64,000 nucleotides of DNA from Theropithecus gelada (GCF_003255815.1 NC_037686.1:55525888-55589887); one strand, 5' to 3'; shown: positions 9,899 to 22,524, counted from the stretch's first letter. Program-made: numbers and translations. Notes: generated by a model not told the origin, from the letters alone.

Positions 9899-11399
9899 CA
9901 TTTAATCAGTAATTACTGTGATTATTTACTATATCGTGGTCCTTTGAATTAAAGATGATTAATGTAAATTGTCGAGGATCCCTTGAATTACTTACCAATT
10001 TGAAGGCATGTTTGTGGAAACAAGCCAACATTAACAATAAAAAGGTGAAAAGTGTTCTAATGGAGACATAGTATTCGCAGGTTACTGTAGTAGCAGGAAT
10101 GGGGAGAGAGCCTCCAAACTCGACTGTGTCGCCCTGGAAGGACCAGTAGTAGACTGTTGCTTCAGTTCTGGGATCCTGAATTGTTTTAGGAGCAACTCTA
10201 AATTATTGGTTCAAGACACAGTGTAACTGAGTTTAGGATTAATAGTTCCAGTTGAGTCCTTACCATTTACCATATACTTCCAGGCATCTGGGCCTTTTTA
10301 TCACTTGAATCGGTTTGGGCTCTATTTGGTATTCTAGTTTGTGAGGATCTAAATTCTGGGTTAAGCAAATATTTGTTTTGATTTTTTGAAACAAAAAATG
10401 CAGATGTACACGGGCTAGAGGTTGCACTAAAGCCTGACGGTACCCTAGAGTACACTGAGGGACATTCTCTTATTTCTTTTTTTTAAGGCCTATGAGGTTT
10501 TATTTTTCTGTGCATTTATGAGGTTGATGGGAAGTGCTGTTTATCTTCTGAAGGGAGGTACGTTTTTTAAGTTTGGTGTTGTATGTACACCACATTCATG
10601 TAAAAATTGGAAGATGATGATTTGGTCATGATCTGGGGGCATTTTTTAAAAACCTCTGTATCTCCTCTCTGGATCTTCATGGAAGAAGGAATTTTTTTAA
10701 AAACCTCTCATGTATACTAGGAAGAAACAAAATCTTTCAGCGTTCATATAAGCATAAAACAACTTATTAGCTCTTTTATCCATGACTGTAAAACCTGTAC
10801 TACACACATGGCAAGTTAAGTCTTTACTAATGACCTATTATAAATTATTTTCATCTTGAGTAGATGGTAATGGCTCTGTGAAATACTGTCTTGTAGTAAC
10901 GTGGATGACAGCACTGGAAAATGAGCTGCTTTTTGCTTTTTGTGTTTTAGAATTATGAGAAACACCATGGTAACAAAAAAGAAGTTATTTCAGCCTGTCT
11001 GACTAAAATAAGTCATGCTTCTAATCCAAATAAAATACTTCTAATTCAAACCAATCAACATTCAGGTTAATTACCTGCCAGTGGGTATTTTCCACCGTCT
11101 ATTATTAAATAACACCTATTTGCCCTCTGTGAAAATTTTTACAGAGACTTCAGTTAACTCATTAGAGCAATATCAACACTTGACAAGCTGATTTTTATGG
11201 GGGATATTAACAGAAATGTTAGCACCAATGTAATCAGAAGGAGAATAGTTATTGGCCCTTGTGATTATAAAGCGGAAACTCAGTGATCCCTTGCTTTGTA
11301 CCAAGTCGTAAGAGGGACTTGGCGTTTTATTCACAAAATGAATATGTGATTAGAAAAAGTTCTGTAAACATATCTTGGAACTGATTAAGAGGATGTCAT
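9899..11399. other. Unassigned DNA, 1.5 kb
   Basis: No Alu, LINE or DNA transposon is recognised. The only frame noted (minus, 10267-10455, 62 codons) shows no domain. Contains A/T-runs near 10650-10700 and a local GGATGTCAT repeat just before the following Alu. Confidence 0.5.
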
Positions 11400-11413
11400 A
11401 GGATGTCATTCTT

Positions 11414-11747
11414 TTTTTTTTTTTTGAGGCAGGATTTGGTACTGTTGCTTAGACGGGAGCGTAGTGGTGCGATTTCCACTCACTGCAGCTTCTGCCTCCT
11501 ATGCTGAAGGCATCCTCCCACCTCAGCCTCCCTAGTGGCTAGGACTACAGGTGCATGCCACCTGTAATTGGGCATTTTTAATTTTTGCATTTTTGTAAAC
11601 CGGCTAATTTTAATTTTTGTATTTTTTGTAGAGATGAGGTTTTGCCATGTTGCCCAGACTGGTCTCAGACTCCTTAGTTCAGGTAATCCGCCTTTCTTGG
11701 CCTCCCAAAGTGCTGGGATTGTAGACATCAGCTACCCTGCCTGGTCA
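11414..11747 (-). mobile_element. AluJ: AluJ-type, antisense, with linker expansion
   Basis: Old, diverged antisense dimer flanked by a 14-bp duplication (AGGATGTCATTCTT, 11400-11413 and 11748-11761). A partly duplicated 'GGCTAATTTTAATTTTTG' linker segment makes it longer than usual. Confidence 0.9.
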
Positions 11748-11761
11748 AGGATGTCATTCTT

Positions 11762-12421
11762 AAGATACCACACAAACGTTCATTTCTGAGAATAGGGATT
11801 GTCTTGTTAGTATAGTTGGAATGCTTACTTTATATCCTGGATTGGCTTGTAGTCATTAGAATTGGGAGGTGTCATTTCTTCCTACTTTTATAGATATGCA
11901 TACTTCCCCTTCCCAGCCCCCCATCAAAGCAGCAACAACAGCAGCAGAACAGTTGACCACCCTCTTGGTTTTAAAAAACTGACAGATTAACCCAGATAGC
12001 ATCAACCTCTAGATAATCCTGATGGGTAAAAGAAAGTAGTAGAGTTCATTTATCTTTAGCGTACTATCACAGGCACAATTATACTTACCCCATGCACAGT
12101 ATCTTCTTTATCTTTTAGAAACATATGTAATATTGAAATAGACTAAACCACCGTTGTCTGTAGACAGTTACTAAATCAGAACCTGACAAATGCCATAATT
12201 GAAGTAGTGCCTGTTAGAGTATAGCTTTGCCAGGTTTCACTGGTATAAAATGGGTGAGAACCTCATGGATAGCCCAGAGATGACCTGGAATCTTTGCACA
12301 GGAAGCAGGCAGAGGGCATCTAGTACAATTTCTTACCTGGCATAGAAACCTCTGCTTGTCCATTCCTGATTAGTGGTTAGCTGGCTGGCCTCTGCTTGTT
12401 GACTGCATTATGTTGAGCCTT
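11762..12421. other. Unassigned DNA
   Basis: Contains a short AGCAGCAACAACAGCAGCAG run near 11928. No gene or transposon recognised. Confidence 0.5.
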
Positions 12422-12566
12422 GGCCCCTTGAAATGTGGTCTGTGGACCAGCACCATCAGCCTCCCCTGGGAGCTTGTTAGAAATGCAGAATCTCAGGCTC
12501 CACCTCAGACTTACTGCATAATCGGCATTTTAACAAGATCCCCAGGAGTTTCATCTGCACCGTGGG
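12422..12566 (-). mobile_element. MER5A: MER5A (hAT-Charlie MITE), antisense
   Basis: Reads as the reverse of MER5A: AATGTGGTCTGTGGACCAGC, GAGCTTGTTAGAAATGCAGA, then a TTTTAACAAGATCCCCAGGAG segment. A non-autonomous ancient hAT element. Confidence 0.85.
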
Positions 12567-14289
12567 AGAGGGAGAGAGTAGAAGGAGGGAAACTACCGTG
12601 TGATTCAGGCGAGACCCTGAGAGCCTGAGCTAGGGCAGTGGGAGGGAGTAAAGGAGATTGATGTGGACATTATCCTGGGACTCAGTAGCTAACTGGCTCT
12701 TTTGACAACAGAAGCTCCAAAATGACAAGTTTACAGTTGGGTGATGGAAGAATTGTGGATCGGTTCATAAAAGTAGGAAGCAGCAGATTGTCTAGCAGAT
12801 ATCACTGATTAATTCAGTGATCCTTGAGGACCAGGCACTACTTAGGAGTTGGCGACATAATGAATGAAAGTGTGTCCTCTGCTCTTGTTATTTGCAATTT
12901 AACACTGAAGGATTGGTTTTGCTGAGGCATGAGTTTGAGATGATAATACACTTTAAGCTGACTGAAGCCATCTGTTTAACTGGTAAATGGGCCTGGCTCA
13001 CCACCCAGCTTCCAAATCTCAGTGAAGGTTTGTCACTTTCTACTGGTTACCGTATGTGTGGTAACTCTCAGGAGGTGATATAGACATTATTTATTTACTT
13101 GGTTTTCTTGTAGAAGCCATTTATTTTTTTCCATATACAAAATAAATGCTAGCACTAGCTATGGCTATCAGACAGAAGTGAGGAGGTCTTAAAAGAATAT
13201 GTATTACATTTATGAAGCTCTTAGGTTGTATGTCTTTTGAATGTTGAGTTTTTCCTATCTAATGGGAGGTGACGTTTACATAAATAATAATAATAAAACT
13301 TCAAATGCCTTAATGGAGGCATTTATACAGTGCCGGAGGAATCCAGAAAGGCTGACAAACCAGCTCTCCCTGGAAGTAGAATCCTCTGGAAAGGCTTCCT
13401 GGGAAAGATTCTCCGAGAAAATAGCATTGCATGAAAAGGGCATGCCAAGTTCTGCAGCATGAATGACAGGGCTCGATGTGGGTGGGGAATGGTGAGTAGC
13501 TTGGAGTGGTGAAATTTTAGGTGATGAGATGAAAAGTGGTAGGAGATGAGACTGAAAGAGAGGTTGAGGCCACGTGACGAAAGGCCTCACATGCTAAGGA
13601 CTTGACTTGGTAAGCAAGTCGAGTGGAGAATGACATGATTAGATTTGTAGTCTTTGGCATTAACTGGGCAGCCAGCTGGAGGATAGATTGGCGAGGGGCT
13701 GAGTAGAAACTTGGAGACTGCCTTAGTAGGGCCTTTGATAAACATGTTTTGACTGTGTGTGTTAAAACAGCCTGTCAGGAGCTGAGGAAGGAATGATACG
13801 CTGCCCTTGCCTCAAGGAGTTCAGCCTAGTGGCAGGGAAGGAAAGCATGCAGGGCTGCTTGGAATGTGCTGCTTGCGAGGTTTGTACAATGTATTTGTCA
13901 TACCAAAAAGGGAGGTAATCACCTCTGCTGCAGTTGTGATAGGTTTGATAGGAGATGCTTTTGAGGATTAGGAAGAGTAGACCAGGAGCTGGAGTGGATG
14001 GGACAGGACATTTTTGGCAGGGGACCTAGAAGCTAGATGAAGGTCTACATGAGGTCAGTGCAGATGAAGAACCGTAAACATAGGGTGATTGTTTACAATA
14101 TAGAATTGTTGGGTCTTAATGAATGATTATATGTGGAGGGGGAAGGACAGTTCAGGATTTTTTATTCACTCCTGAACTAATTTGAGTACAGCAGTTCCCA
14201 CTTATTTGAGGAGGATATGTCCCAAGACCTCTAGTGGATGCCTGAAACTGGAGGTAGTACCTATCCCTGTAGGTAGAACATTAGATATA

Positions 14290-14853
14290 CAGTAGGCCAT
14301 CTGTATCCATGGGTTCTGCATTCATGTATTCAACCAACCACAGACCGAAAATATTCAGGAAAAAAACCCCAAAAACAATAAAAAATAATAGCCTGGGTAA
14401 GATAGTGAGACCCTTTCTCTACCATTTTTTTTTTTTTTAATTAGCCAAATGTGGTGGCACATACCTGTAGTCCCAGCTGCTTAGGAGGCTGAAGTGGGAG
14501 GATGGCTTGAGCCTGGGAGGCCGAGCCTGCAGTGAACTGTGATGGTGCAACTGCACTGCAGCCTGGGTGACAAAGTGAGACCCGTCTCAAAAACAACAAA
14601 AAAACCCCAAAACAATGCAACAACGCAACAATAAACAATAACAAAAAAATATGGTATAACAACGATTTACATAGCGTTTACATTGTGTTAAGTATTATAA
14701 ATAATCTAGAGATAGTTTAAAGTATGTGGGAGGATATACATAAGTTATATACAAATATTTATATAAGGGACTTGAGTGTCCATTGATTTGGATATCTTTT
14801 GGGGTGGGCGGTGGTCCTGGACCCAGTACCACTTGGATACCAAGGGATGACTC
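14290..14853. mobile_element. Inner Tigger/MER2-like DNA transposon
   Basis: Flanked by TA (14288-14289, 14854-14855), starting CAGTAGGCCATCTGTATCC and ending near ACCAAGGGATGACTCT. Internal matches such as ACATAGCGTTTACATTGTG and AATCTAGAGATAGTTTAAAG fit a MER2-like consensus. It is inserted into the outer element and itself holds an AluJ. Confidence 0.8.
14389..14610 (+). mobile_element. AluJ: AluJ-type, sense, 5'-truncated
   Basis: Begins inside the left arm (AGCCTGGGTAAGATAG), with a complete right arm and an A-rich tail of CAA/AAC units. The innermost layer of this nest. Confidence 0.9.
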
Positions 14854-15373
14854 TACTATGTTTTTCCTATACGTATATTCCTATGATAAATTTTAATTTA
14901 TAAATTAGGTACAGTAAGACATTAACAACAGTAAATACCCATACAGCAGAACAGTTGTAACAGTATACTGTAATAAAAGTTATGTGAATATGGTCTCTCA
15001 ATCTTACTGTATTGTACTCATCTATTTTTGGACTGTGGTTGGCTGTGGGTAACTGAAACTGTGGAAAGTAAAATTGCAGATAAGTACAGACTACTGTATG
15101 TCCTCCATGTTGGTAACTAGGGATATGGTGTGAACTAGACCAACAATGTTTTATATGTCTGGATGAGTTGGAGGTTTCTAGTTTAGGGGTGACTGTAATC
15201 CCATTAACTAACAGGCAGAATATGGGAGCAGGAATTGGTTTTAGGGTAAGACCAATTCTAGAATGAGTTAGAATTCTAATGATGAGTTAGAATTTGGATG
15301 TGTTAAGTTTGAGGTTCCTGAAGAACATCTAAGTATATCTGAAGAGCTCCAGGATCATCTGTATTTAGGTAGT

Positions 15374-15448
15374 ACTTTTGAAGCCTTTGGATTGAATGAA
15401 ATTGCTGGATAGATAGGACTTTTGAAGCCTTTGGATTGAATGAAATTG
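15374..15448. repeat. 31-bp perfect direct repeat, period 44
   Basis: The same 31 bases (beginning ACTTTTGAAGCC) occur at 15374-15404 and 15418-15448 inside L2-derived sequence, showing a local tandem duplication. Confidence 0.97.
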
Positions 15449-15514
15449 TTAGATGGAGTGAGGAAAGGCCTTAGGAAGCAACTCCGAGGAATGCCTATAT
15501 TTAAAAAGTAGTAG

Positions 15515-15800
15515 CGAGTTATATTGAGTGAAAGGATTCAGACACGAAGGAGATACACCTCTATGATTATGTTTATATGAAGGTCAATTAACCGGCAAAG
15601 CTGATGTTTGGTGATGTATTGTAGTGGTTACCTTTCAGTGGGATATGGATGGGAAGGGACATGAGGAGCCATCTGGTCTTGATATTGCTCTTTGTATTGA
15701 TTTGGGTTTTGGTTTTCTGGGTGGGTACATATATAACAGTTCATTGATTGGTACCCTTATCGTTTGTGTGCTTTGTTAGATGTAACTTATATCTCAGTGG
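15515..15800 (+). mobile_element. L1M: L1M 3'-end fragment, sense
   Basis: Resembles the 3' UTR of old mammalian L1: GAGTGAAAGGATTCAGACAC, then TTATATGAAGGTC, then AGTGGTTACCTTTCAGTGGG. Diverged; subfamily not assigned. Confidence 0.65.
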
Positions 15801-16957
15801 AAGAAGAGAAGAGGCCCTGAAGGCAGAAATTTGAACAGTATTTCTATCCTGAAGGGAGAGAGGGAGAAAGAGGCTAAGGATGATGGATGAACAGAGGGGA
15901 AAAATTTAAACAAAGGAAAGTCTTGGAAGAAATAAGCAGGCATGGAGCACCCATGAAGGAGTTAACCCTAGGTAGGAAGAGGGTCATCTGTTTCCATAAG
16001 GCTTTTAGGAAGGATGGATAAAGAGATTCTTGTAAGAGCTCTGGAAGTCTTTGGGTCTCAATTGGCCTCAGTTTTCTTAGTGAATTAGAAGGTGAAGAAA
16101 AGGTAAGTCTCAATATTTGTTGTAATATGCTTTTTCTTGAGCTCATCAACCAACTAATCGTAGTGTATACCATCTGTTGTGAATTCATGAGTGATTTCAA
16201 CTATTGCTGAATTTTTGGAGGATTGATCCTTCCTTGGGCCATCCTAAAGCACCTTACTGCACTGGAAGGGAAGCAGGGACAAAGGAGAGGTGGAGGAGCT
16301 GATTGCCAAACTTGGTTTTACAGGTTCTCCAATGCTTGCCTGGGGTAGGTTTGTTTTGACAGCAAGCACAGCTTGTAGTCCCTGCTCCTAATCTCTAAGG
16401 GTGTGTGTGTGTGTGTTTGTGTGTGTGTGAGAGGGGGTAGGTGGGGAGGCAGAAAGACAGGATGTTCAGAAGCCTTCATGAAAGCTGCGAGTAGTAAATA
16501 ACCAAGCCGGGATTGTGCTTTCCATTATATTCTGTTTCCTTTCTGTTTATAAACTCATTTATGGATATCTTCTGAGATAGATTTGATTTTTTTTTGACTT
16601 CTTTTTTCTTATGACTTATTTCTTATGACTTATAGGTAAGAGCTGATGGTGAAGAATGTATTTTCCATTCTTAGATTATCAGAATGACTTGTGGATTAAA
16701 TCTGTTTAAAAGTGAACATAAAGACATGGTAAATTTTAAGTTCAGTTAGATATAAACCAGATGGTATAGAGGACAGTTATTATAAATAATAAACACTGTT
16801 AAGAAACCATGCTAAACCTATCATGGAAATCTTGTTAATTGTAGTAAGCATTGAATTTTCATTTTGTGCTCAAGACTGAGCTAGATGCTGAGATTTTAAA
16901 TTGTGGTGATTGAAACAAAAACGAGCATTATTTTAGTTTTTCTTAAGAATATAACTG
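15801..16957. other. Unassigned DNA with a (TG)n run
   Basis: A 108-codon minus-strand frame lies at 15874-16200 but has no domain I recognise. A TG microsatellite is at 16399-16431 and a short TTTCTTATGACTTA tandem repeat at 16604-16635. Confidence 0.5.
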
Positions 16958-17240
16958 TGGCTGGGCACGGCGACTCATGCCTGTAATCCCAGCACTTTGG
17001 GACACTGAGGCAGGGGATCACCTGTGGTCAGGAGTTCAAGACCAGCCTGGCCAACATGGTGAGACCCTGTACATACTAAAAATGCAAAAACTAGCCACGC
17101 GTGGTGGTGCACACCTTTGTAATCCCAGCTACTGTGGAGGCTGAGGCAGGAGAATTGCTTGAACCTGGGAGGCGGAGGTTGCAGTGAGCCGAGATCACGC
17201 CACTGCACTCCAGCCTGGGCAACAAAGCCAGACTCTGTCT

Positions 17241-17270
<30 letters not shown>
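16958..17270 (+). mobile_element. Alu: AluS-type, sense, with ~30-base A-tail
   Basis: Full dimer flanked by AAGAATATAA duplications (about 16945 and 17270). The long, nearly pure A-tail is unusual for its otherwise moderately diverged body. Confidence 0.95.
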
Positions 17271-17273
<3 letters not shown>

Positions 17274-17281
17274 ATATAATT

Positions 17282-17864
17282 GCTCAAATATTGCTTTGGA
17301 TCATCTAGCTGTTGTATATTCCCAAAACACAGTTGTGTTTTGTAGATTTTTAATAAAGGTAGTTTGAGAACTAGGATAGAAACTCTTGAGAAAGAATCGT
17401 AATTGCTCACTCTTCATATCAAACATGATGAATTGCCAAATAGCAGTAAGAGTGGAGAAAAATAATAGACCATTCTTGATTTTATAGGCCCTGATGGAAT
17501 AGCTGTAGAGTTCGGTTGTTTTTTACTTGCTCAGGAACTTTGTATTTATTGGGCTAGCAGTTGTTGGCACAAAGGTTTGTTTGTGTTCAAAAGTCACTGA
17601 TTAGTGGTAACAAACTTTTTTTCATATGGGACACTGTCTTTTTTTCCCTGAGTCTACTTAGTCAATTCAGATGTAGAGTGCTTGCTTCCCAAGGTATAAG
17701 GTGCTTTGAAGGCTGGGGGAAAAGATGAGTCACCAGATCCTCTGCCTTTTCAGAAGCTTAAGCCAATTGCACAAGGACACAGATTATCATAAAACAGAGC
17801 AGAGTAAGACAGTACCATAGGGTTCTTCTTCCTTTTCAATTTCTTGCAAATACTTCTTGAACTT
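17282..17864. other. Unassigned DNA
   Basis: No repeat or exon recognised. Confidence 0.45.
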
Positions 17865-18425
17865 TGTGCCTTTTATGTGCCAGTCTTTAACAAGATAGAT
17901 GTAATGTGGTCCTTGCCCTTGTGACTTCAAAGTAGGGAGTAAACTTACCAAATACTTTTATAAATAATTGTTTAATTGTAATTGTGATGTGTGCCACAAA
18001 GAAGAAATCTAGTATGCAGTGAATTCTTGTTTAAGCGGAGACCTGAGGATTGAATAGTAGCTTGGGTTACAGGGTACGTGAAAGAGCATTGCTAATAGGG
18101 AAACAGTACATTTGAAAACTCTGAGGTAGGAAACCCAGCAAGTTTAAGGACTTAGAGGAAGGACCAGTGTGAATATAGTATAGTGACTGAGAATATCAGG
18201 AAATTATAAGGGGCCATATCATGGGTGTGTGGTCTGGGGCTAACTTCTGCCTGATAAGTGCTTTGGTCATTATAGTTTTTCTTCTCTTAAATTCAATGCA
18301 AAATAGGTAGATATATGAATTCTCTGTGAAGTCTAGCTACAAGGGCCTTTGAGGCCACAGTGTTTTGGAATTGATTTTAAGAAAATGGGAAACCATTCCA
18401 TTGAGTTATCAAATGTTCTTTAGAT
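17865..18425 (-). mobile_element. L2: L2 LINE fragment, antisense
   Basis: Antisense L2 3' region: TTATGTGCCAGTC and TCCTTGCCCTTGTG early, AAGCGGAGACCTGAGGATTG, then ACTCTGAGGTAGG and GGGGCCATATCATGGG. The order agrees with the consensus read backwards. Confidence 0.75.
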
Positions 18426-18568
18426 TTGTCTTTTTCAAGGACAGGTGCCATGACTGTCATTTTCTAACTTTTTATCTTATCAGTAGGATGGAGAAAGGGA
18501 AGATAAAAGTAACACGGTCTTTTCTATATTTTTTAAGCCCAGCATAGTCTTTTTACTGACTTCATGTA

Positions 18569-18878
18569 ATTTTTTTTTCTTTTTTTTTTTTCTCCTTTGA
18601 GATGGAGTCTTGCTCTATCGCCCAGGCTGGAGTGCAGTGGCACGATCTTGGCTCACTGCAACCTCTGCCTCCCGGGTTCAAGTGATTCTCCTGCCTCAGC
18701 CTCCTGAGTAGCTGGGACTACAGGCGCCCACCACCATGCCCGGCTAATTTTTGTATTTTCAGCAGAGATGAGGTTTCACCATATTGGTTAGGCTGGTCTC
18801 GAATTCCTGACCTTGTGATCTGCCTGGCTTGGCCTCCCAAAGTGTTGGGATTACGGGTGTGAGCCACTGCACTTGGCC
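18569..18878 (-). mobile_element. Alu: AluS-type, antisense
   Basis: Full antisense dimer with an interrupted T-tail (TTTTTTTTTCT..TCTCC) ending in GGCC. Confidence 0.95.
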
Positions 18879-19444
18879 TTTTAAAATTTTTATCGGAAAC
18901 TCTATTTTACTCTGTTTCTGTCCCAGCACACTCATTTTCATTTTCTTAGAAAAGAAAAATTAGTACCTTTTATTGAATGGGTATATAAAATTCCCTGCTG
19001 TGTATTCCAACTTCCCCTAACTCAGCCCAAACAATAATAAACTGTGCTGAACATCAAGGATGTTTGATTGAGGACATTAAAAAACACCAATTCAGTGTGT
19101 TCTCTTGATACTTTAACAACCAACTTCCATTTTAATGGAGTTGGAATACAGCATTCTAATTTGTATGTCCTGTTAGGGAGACATTAAATGAAATTATACT
19201 TGCTTAGGATTTTTTTTTTTTAAGCTTTTTATCCATAAACAAGAGAGGTCCCAGGGTTACTTACAAAGTCAATTATTTTTAAATTAAGGGGCAGGTTAAT
19301 TAGACTCTTTATAGTTATTATTGAAATATTATTCTCTGTTCTTTTTCCCTCTCTTGGTTGTCTTAATCCTTTGAATCATTTCCCTCTTTTTGAGTAGATT
19401 AAGTGATAGTGAACAGGAAAAACTTAAAAACAGCTTTTTTTGTT
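18879..19444. other. Unassigned AT-rich DNA
   Basis: No repeat or gene recognised. Confidence 0.45.
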
Positions 19445-20050
19445 TTAGGATTTTTTTTTATTATGGAAAATTTAAACACAATTACAGAAGTAGGCAAAAT
19501 AATGTAATAAACTCTCATGTAATCATTACCCAGCATCAGCAGTTGCCAACTCATGGCCAGTCTTGCTTTATCTCGAATCACCTTCCTCTGCTTAGATTAT
19601 TTTGAAACTAATCCTAGATCTCATATCATTTCATCCATACACACCTCTAAACTTAAGTATCTCCAAACAGAAGTACTCTTTTGGAAGTACTTCAGTCAAA
19701 AAGATGACACTGTTATTTTCTTAAAAATTAACAGTAATTCCTGTTTTTCAGCAATTACCTAGTCAGTGTTCAAATTTCCATTTATCTTACATTTTTGGTT
19801 TGAATTATGATCCAAATGTGGTCCAAACCTAGCAATTGCATTTTTTATGTCTTTTAAATTTCTTTTAATTTTAGGTTTCCCTCTTCTCCAGCTCTTCTTC
19901 CTTCTCCTCTTCCACCCTCCCCCTTTCCCTCTCTTTCCTTGCAATTTACCTGTTGAAAAAACCAGGTTATTTGTCCTTGTAGGGTTTCTCACAGGGTGAG
20001 TTTTTGTGACTGCCTCTCTGTGGTGGTTAATTGAAATTTTGGATATATAC
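19445..20050 (-). mobile_element. L1M: L1M 3'-UTR region, antisense
   Basis: Matches the reverse of an old L1 3' UTR: TAATAAACTCTCATGTAATC, CATTACCCAGCATCAGC, TCATATCATTTCATCC, then a CTTCTCC-rich block, CTTGCAATTTACCTGTTG and CAGGTTATTTGTCCTTGTAG. Well ordered over about 600 bp. Confidence 0.8.
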
Positions 20051-20137
20051 ATTGATAGGCTTTTTTATTTTTTTGAGTTTTGTTTAACGTTTACTACTTT
20101 AATGTAGAGAGGTAAGTTGGATCTTCTTTTGCTGGAT

Positions 20138-20480
20138 TTAGAGCAGAGGTCCAAAACTGGTGCCCGTGGGACACATGTGGCTTACAGGTGTGTTTTGTTC
20201 AGTAGGCACAATCGGAAATGCTTTAAAATTAATTGCCATGAGTTAAACATTGTAAAGTTTCCCATAAGAATCAAGATTTCTTCTTTTTTTTTTTTTTAAT
20301 TTTGTTTTAAAAAATCGGAGTATCTGAGCACCCCGGCTTCCATGGCAATGCCTCTGGTGAGTGGTGGGGCTCCTTCAGAGGGTGCATGCCCACACCTGGT
20401 GCAGGGCACACCCCTCATACAGGCTTCCTGCCTGGTCCCAGAGGCCAGCTGGGTTTGTGAACCCTGACTTACAGCAACAG
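20138..20480. mobile_element. hAT-like non-autonomous DNA transposon, probable
   Basis: The left part (GCAGAGGTCCAAAACTGGTG, GGGACACATGTGGC) and the right end (GGTTTGTGAACCCTG) resemble hAT terminal regions, with a T-run between them at about 20285-20305. Family not assigned; a chance resemblance is possible. Confidence 0.5.
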
Positions 20481-20589
20481 AAATTACCTTTGTGTGGTGT
20501 CTCTTAAATTCAGTGCATTTTTTGCTGCATGTTTTCTCCAAGCTCTCTGAGCTGTTCCACTGTCTAAGAATTGATGTCTATTCCGAGAG

Positions 20590-20780
20590 TGGTCAGAGTG
20601 CCAGCTGAAGTTCCTCCTGTGCTTCCTGCCTCTGTCAGAAGCCTGACTCTATGCATTGCATGAATTTATTCTTATGTGCCTCTCCCTTGGACTGCGGATA
20701 TTGGTGTTTATATTTTTAGTGCCTAACAGAAGGCTTGGCGTATAGTAGATGCTCAATTCTTATTGAATGAGTAAAGGAGA
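20590..20780 (+). mobile_element. L2: L2 3'-end fragment, sense
   Basis: Ends with the typical L2 tail pattern: AGTGCCTAACAGAAGGCTTG, GTAGATGCTCAATTC, TTATTGAATGAGT. Confidence 0.75.
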
Positions 20781-22224
20781 AAAGGAACCAGTAAATAAAC
20801 CAGGTAAGAAAGACATAGGAAGATAAACAAATCATGTAATGCACATCCATGTTTGAAACTTCAGTAATGTTAGCACCTCTGCTTCTTCCATTGGCATGTG
20901 TTACTGATGGTGATTGTAATCATGGTATGTTTCTAGTATAACACTGTACAATATTATAAATAATTTGTGTAGATACACAAATGTTTAGCTCAGACCTTAG
21001 TCACATGTAAATCAGGGATAGGCTTCTTAATAATAGATTTTTAAACATTAGCTAGGCTTTCCTTTCTTGCCCTAAGAGTTTGGAGTTTAAATTCCTCCAT
21101 TTGGTTTATGTCCAAAGGAAGGAAGTACAGCGTGGATGAGCCCACAAACTTGAAGATAGTTTAGGGGGTATAGCTGATGTAATTTCGTAATGTTTCAAAA
21201 TCTGGCATTTGGATATCATTAAAAACAATAATAATTTTAATACCATTGCATTTTATAGGGTTTAATAATCTTATTTGTGTTATACTAATGCATACTTTAA
21301 AATTAGAATTGAGGTTTTAATTTTTTTGGTAGATGTTAAGCCTGCCTGAACCTTTCCTTGCTGCTGACAACCTTTGATAAAAAGTGTGGATGGGGTCAGG
21401 TTAGGTTCTGTACCCTTTGACTCCAGGAGAATATTTAGTTTATCATGATCAAGAGAACAGGACAAGTAAACATACGTTACCAGTTGCATGTTCTAGCCTA
21501 GGCTAAATTCTTATTCCCTAGTGGTTATTACATGAAAATGTAGTTTGAATGATTCCACTCAATAAACTAAGATTGCATTAAGAAATCTAGCTCATTTTAT
21601 ACTGTTAAAAATTGTCAACAAGTGGTACTATTAAAAGTGAGATGTTCCAATCTTAAGGAGTCCTTCAGTGGCATTTGTGGGTGGTGAGAAATTATAAACT
21701 CTTATTGAGAGCCGGTGGTGTCTTCACATAGTGCAGTGGTGAGTGACAGGGATGTGCTGTAGTGTTGCAAGAAATTAGAGGATTTTTTTTCAAGTAATTT
21801 TAATAGTGCCACCGTTCTGTATTTACCAAGTACTTTACATTTTTAAAACCATTTCAGTATTGAAATTATAATCACTGAACTAAATCTTTGAGACATTCCT
21901 GATTAAAATTAAAATTCTTAATGTTACTGTTGCCTCTTTTAGTGACTGAATTGAAAAAAGCTACTGGTAATAAATGTTAGCCAGTGTTTCTTTTCTACAT
22001 ATGAATCTATGATAAGAATTTTTACAATTTGGAGGAAAACTGTAAAGATTTGAAATCAAAATACTGTATTAGTTTGTAATGAACTGTGTCAGAGACTGGG
22101 TCAGAGGTGTTAGATCTAAATTGCTGACCACTGGATTTCTTTCTGGGCTCCCAAGGGGAATACTCAAATGCATGCCTACTATATGTTATATAAGTGGAGG
22201 AAGATAGTTGGAAGAAAAACTGAA
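20781..22224. other. Unassigned DNA, 1.4 kb
   Basis: No repeat family, exon or RNA gene recognised. Confidence 0.45.
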
Positions 22225-22524
22225 TTTTTTTTTTTTTTTTTTGAGATGGAGTTTCACTCTTGTTGCCTAGGCTGGAGTGCAATGGCACGATCTTGGCTCA
22301 CCGCAACCTCCCCCTCCTGGGTTCAAGTGATTCTCCTGCCTCAGCCTCCTGAGTAGCTGGGACTACAGGCATGAGCCACCATGCCCGGCTAATTTTGTGT
22401 TTTTAGTAGAGATAGGGTTTCTCCATGTTGGTCAGGCTGGTCTTGAACTCCTGACCTCAGGTGATTTACCCGCCTTGACCTCCCTAAGTGCTGGGATTAC
22501 AGGCATGAGCCACCACGCCTGGCC
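22225..22524 (-). mobile_element. Alu: AluS-type, antisense
   Basis: Full antisense dimer with an 18-base T-tail and GGCC end. Similar AAAACTGAATTTT / AAAACTAATTTTT sequences at the two ends are a probable mutated target duplication. Confidence 0.95.

Larger units (their letters stand above)
14189..15096. mobile_element. Outer Tigger-type non-autonomous DNA transposon
   Basis: Flanked by TA (14187-14188 and 15097-15098). The left part (CCTCTAGTGGATGCCTGAAAC) and the right part (ATAAAAGTTATGTGAATATG, GGGTAACTGAAACTGTGG) match a well-known human Tigger-type MITE. The element is cut by the inner element at 14290-14853. Exact family name uncertain. Confidence 0.8.
12795..15510 (-). mobile_element. 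L2: L2 LINE fragments, antisense, interrupted
   Basis: Patchy matches to antisense L2 run through 12795-12890, 13360-13740, 13760-14186, and 15100-15510 ('TGTTAAGTTTGAGGTTCCTG', 'GAACATCTAAG' and similar). The order matches the L2 ORF2/3' region read backwards. It may be more than one L2 copy. The Tigger-type elements at 14189-15096 sit in it. Confidence 0.7.

Noticed and set aside
20138..20480. GC-rich stretch considered as a promoter or CpG island
   Set aside because: CpG content is low and the ends resemble a hAT-type transposon.
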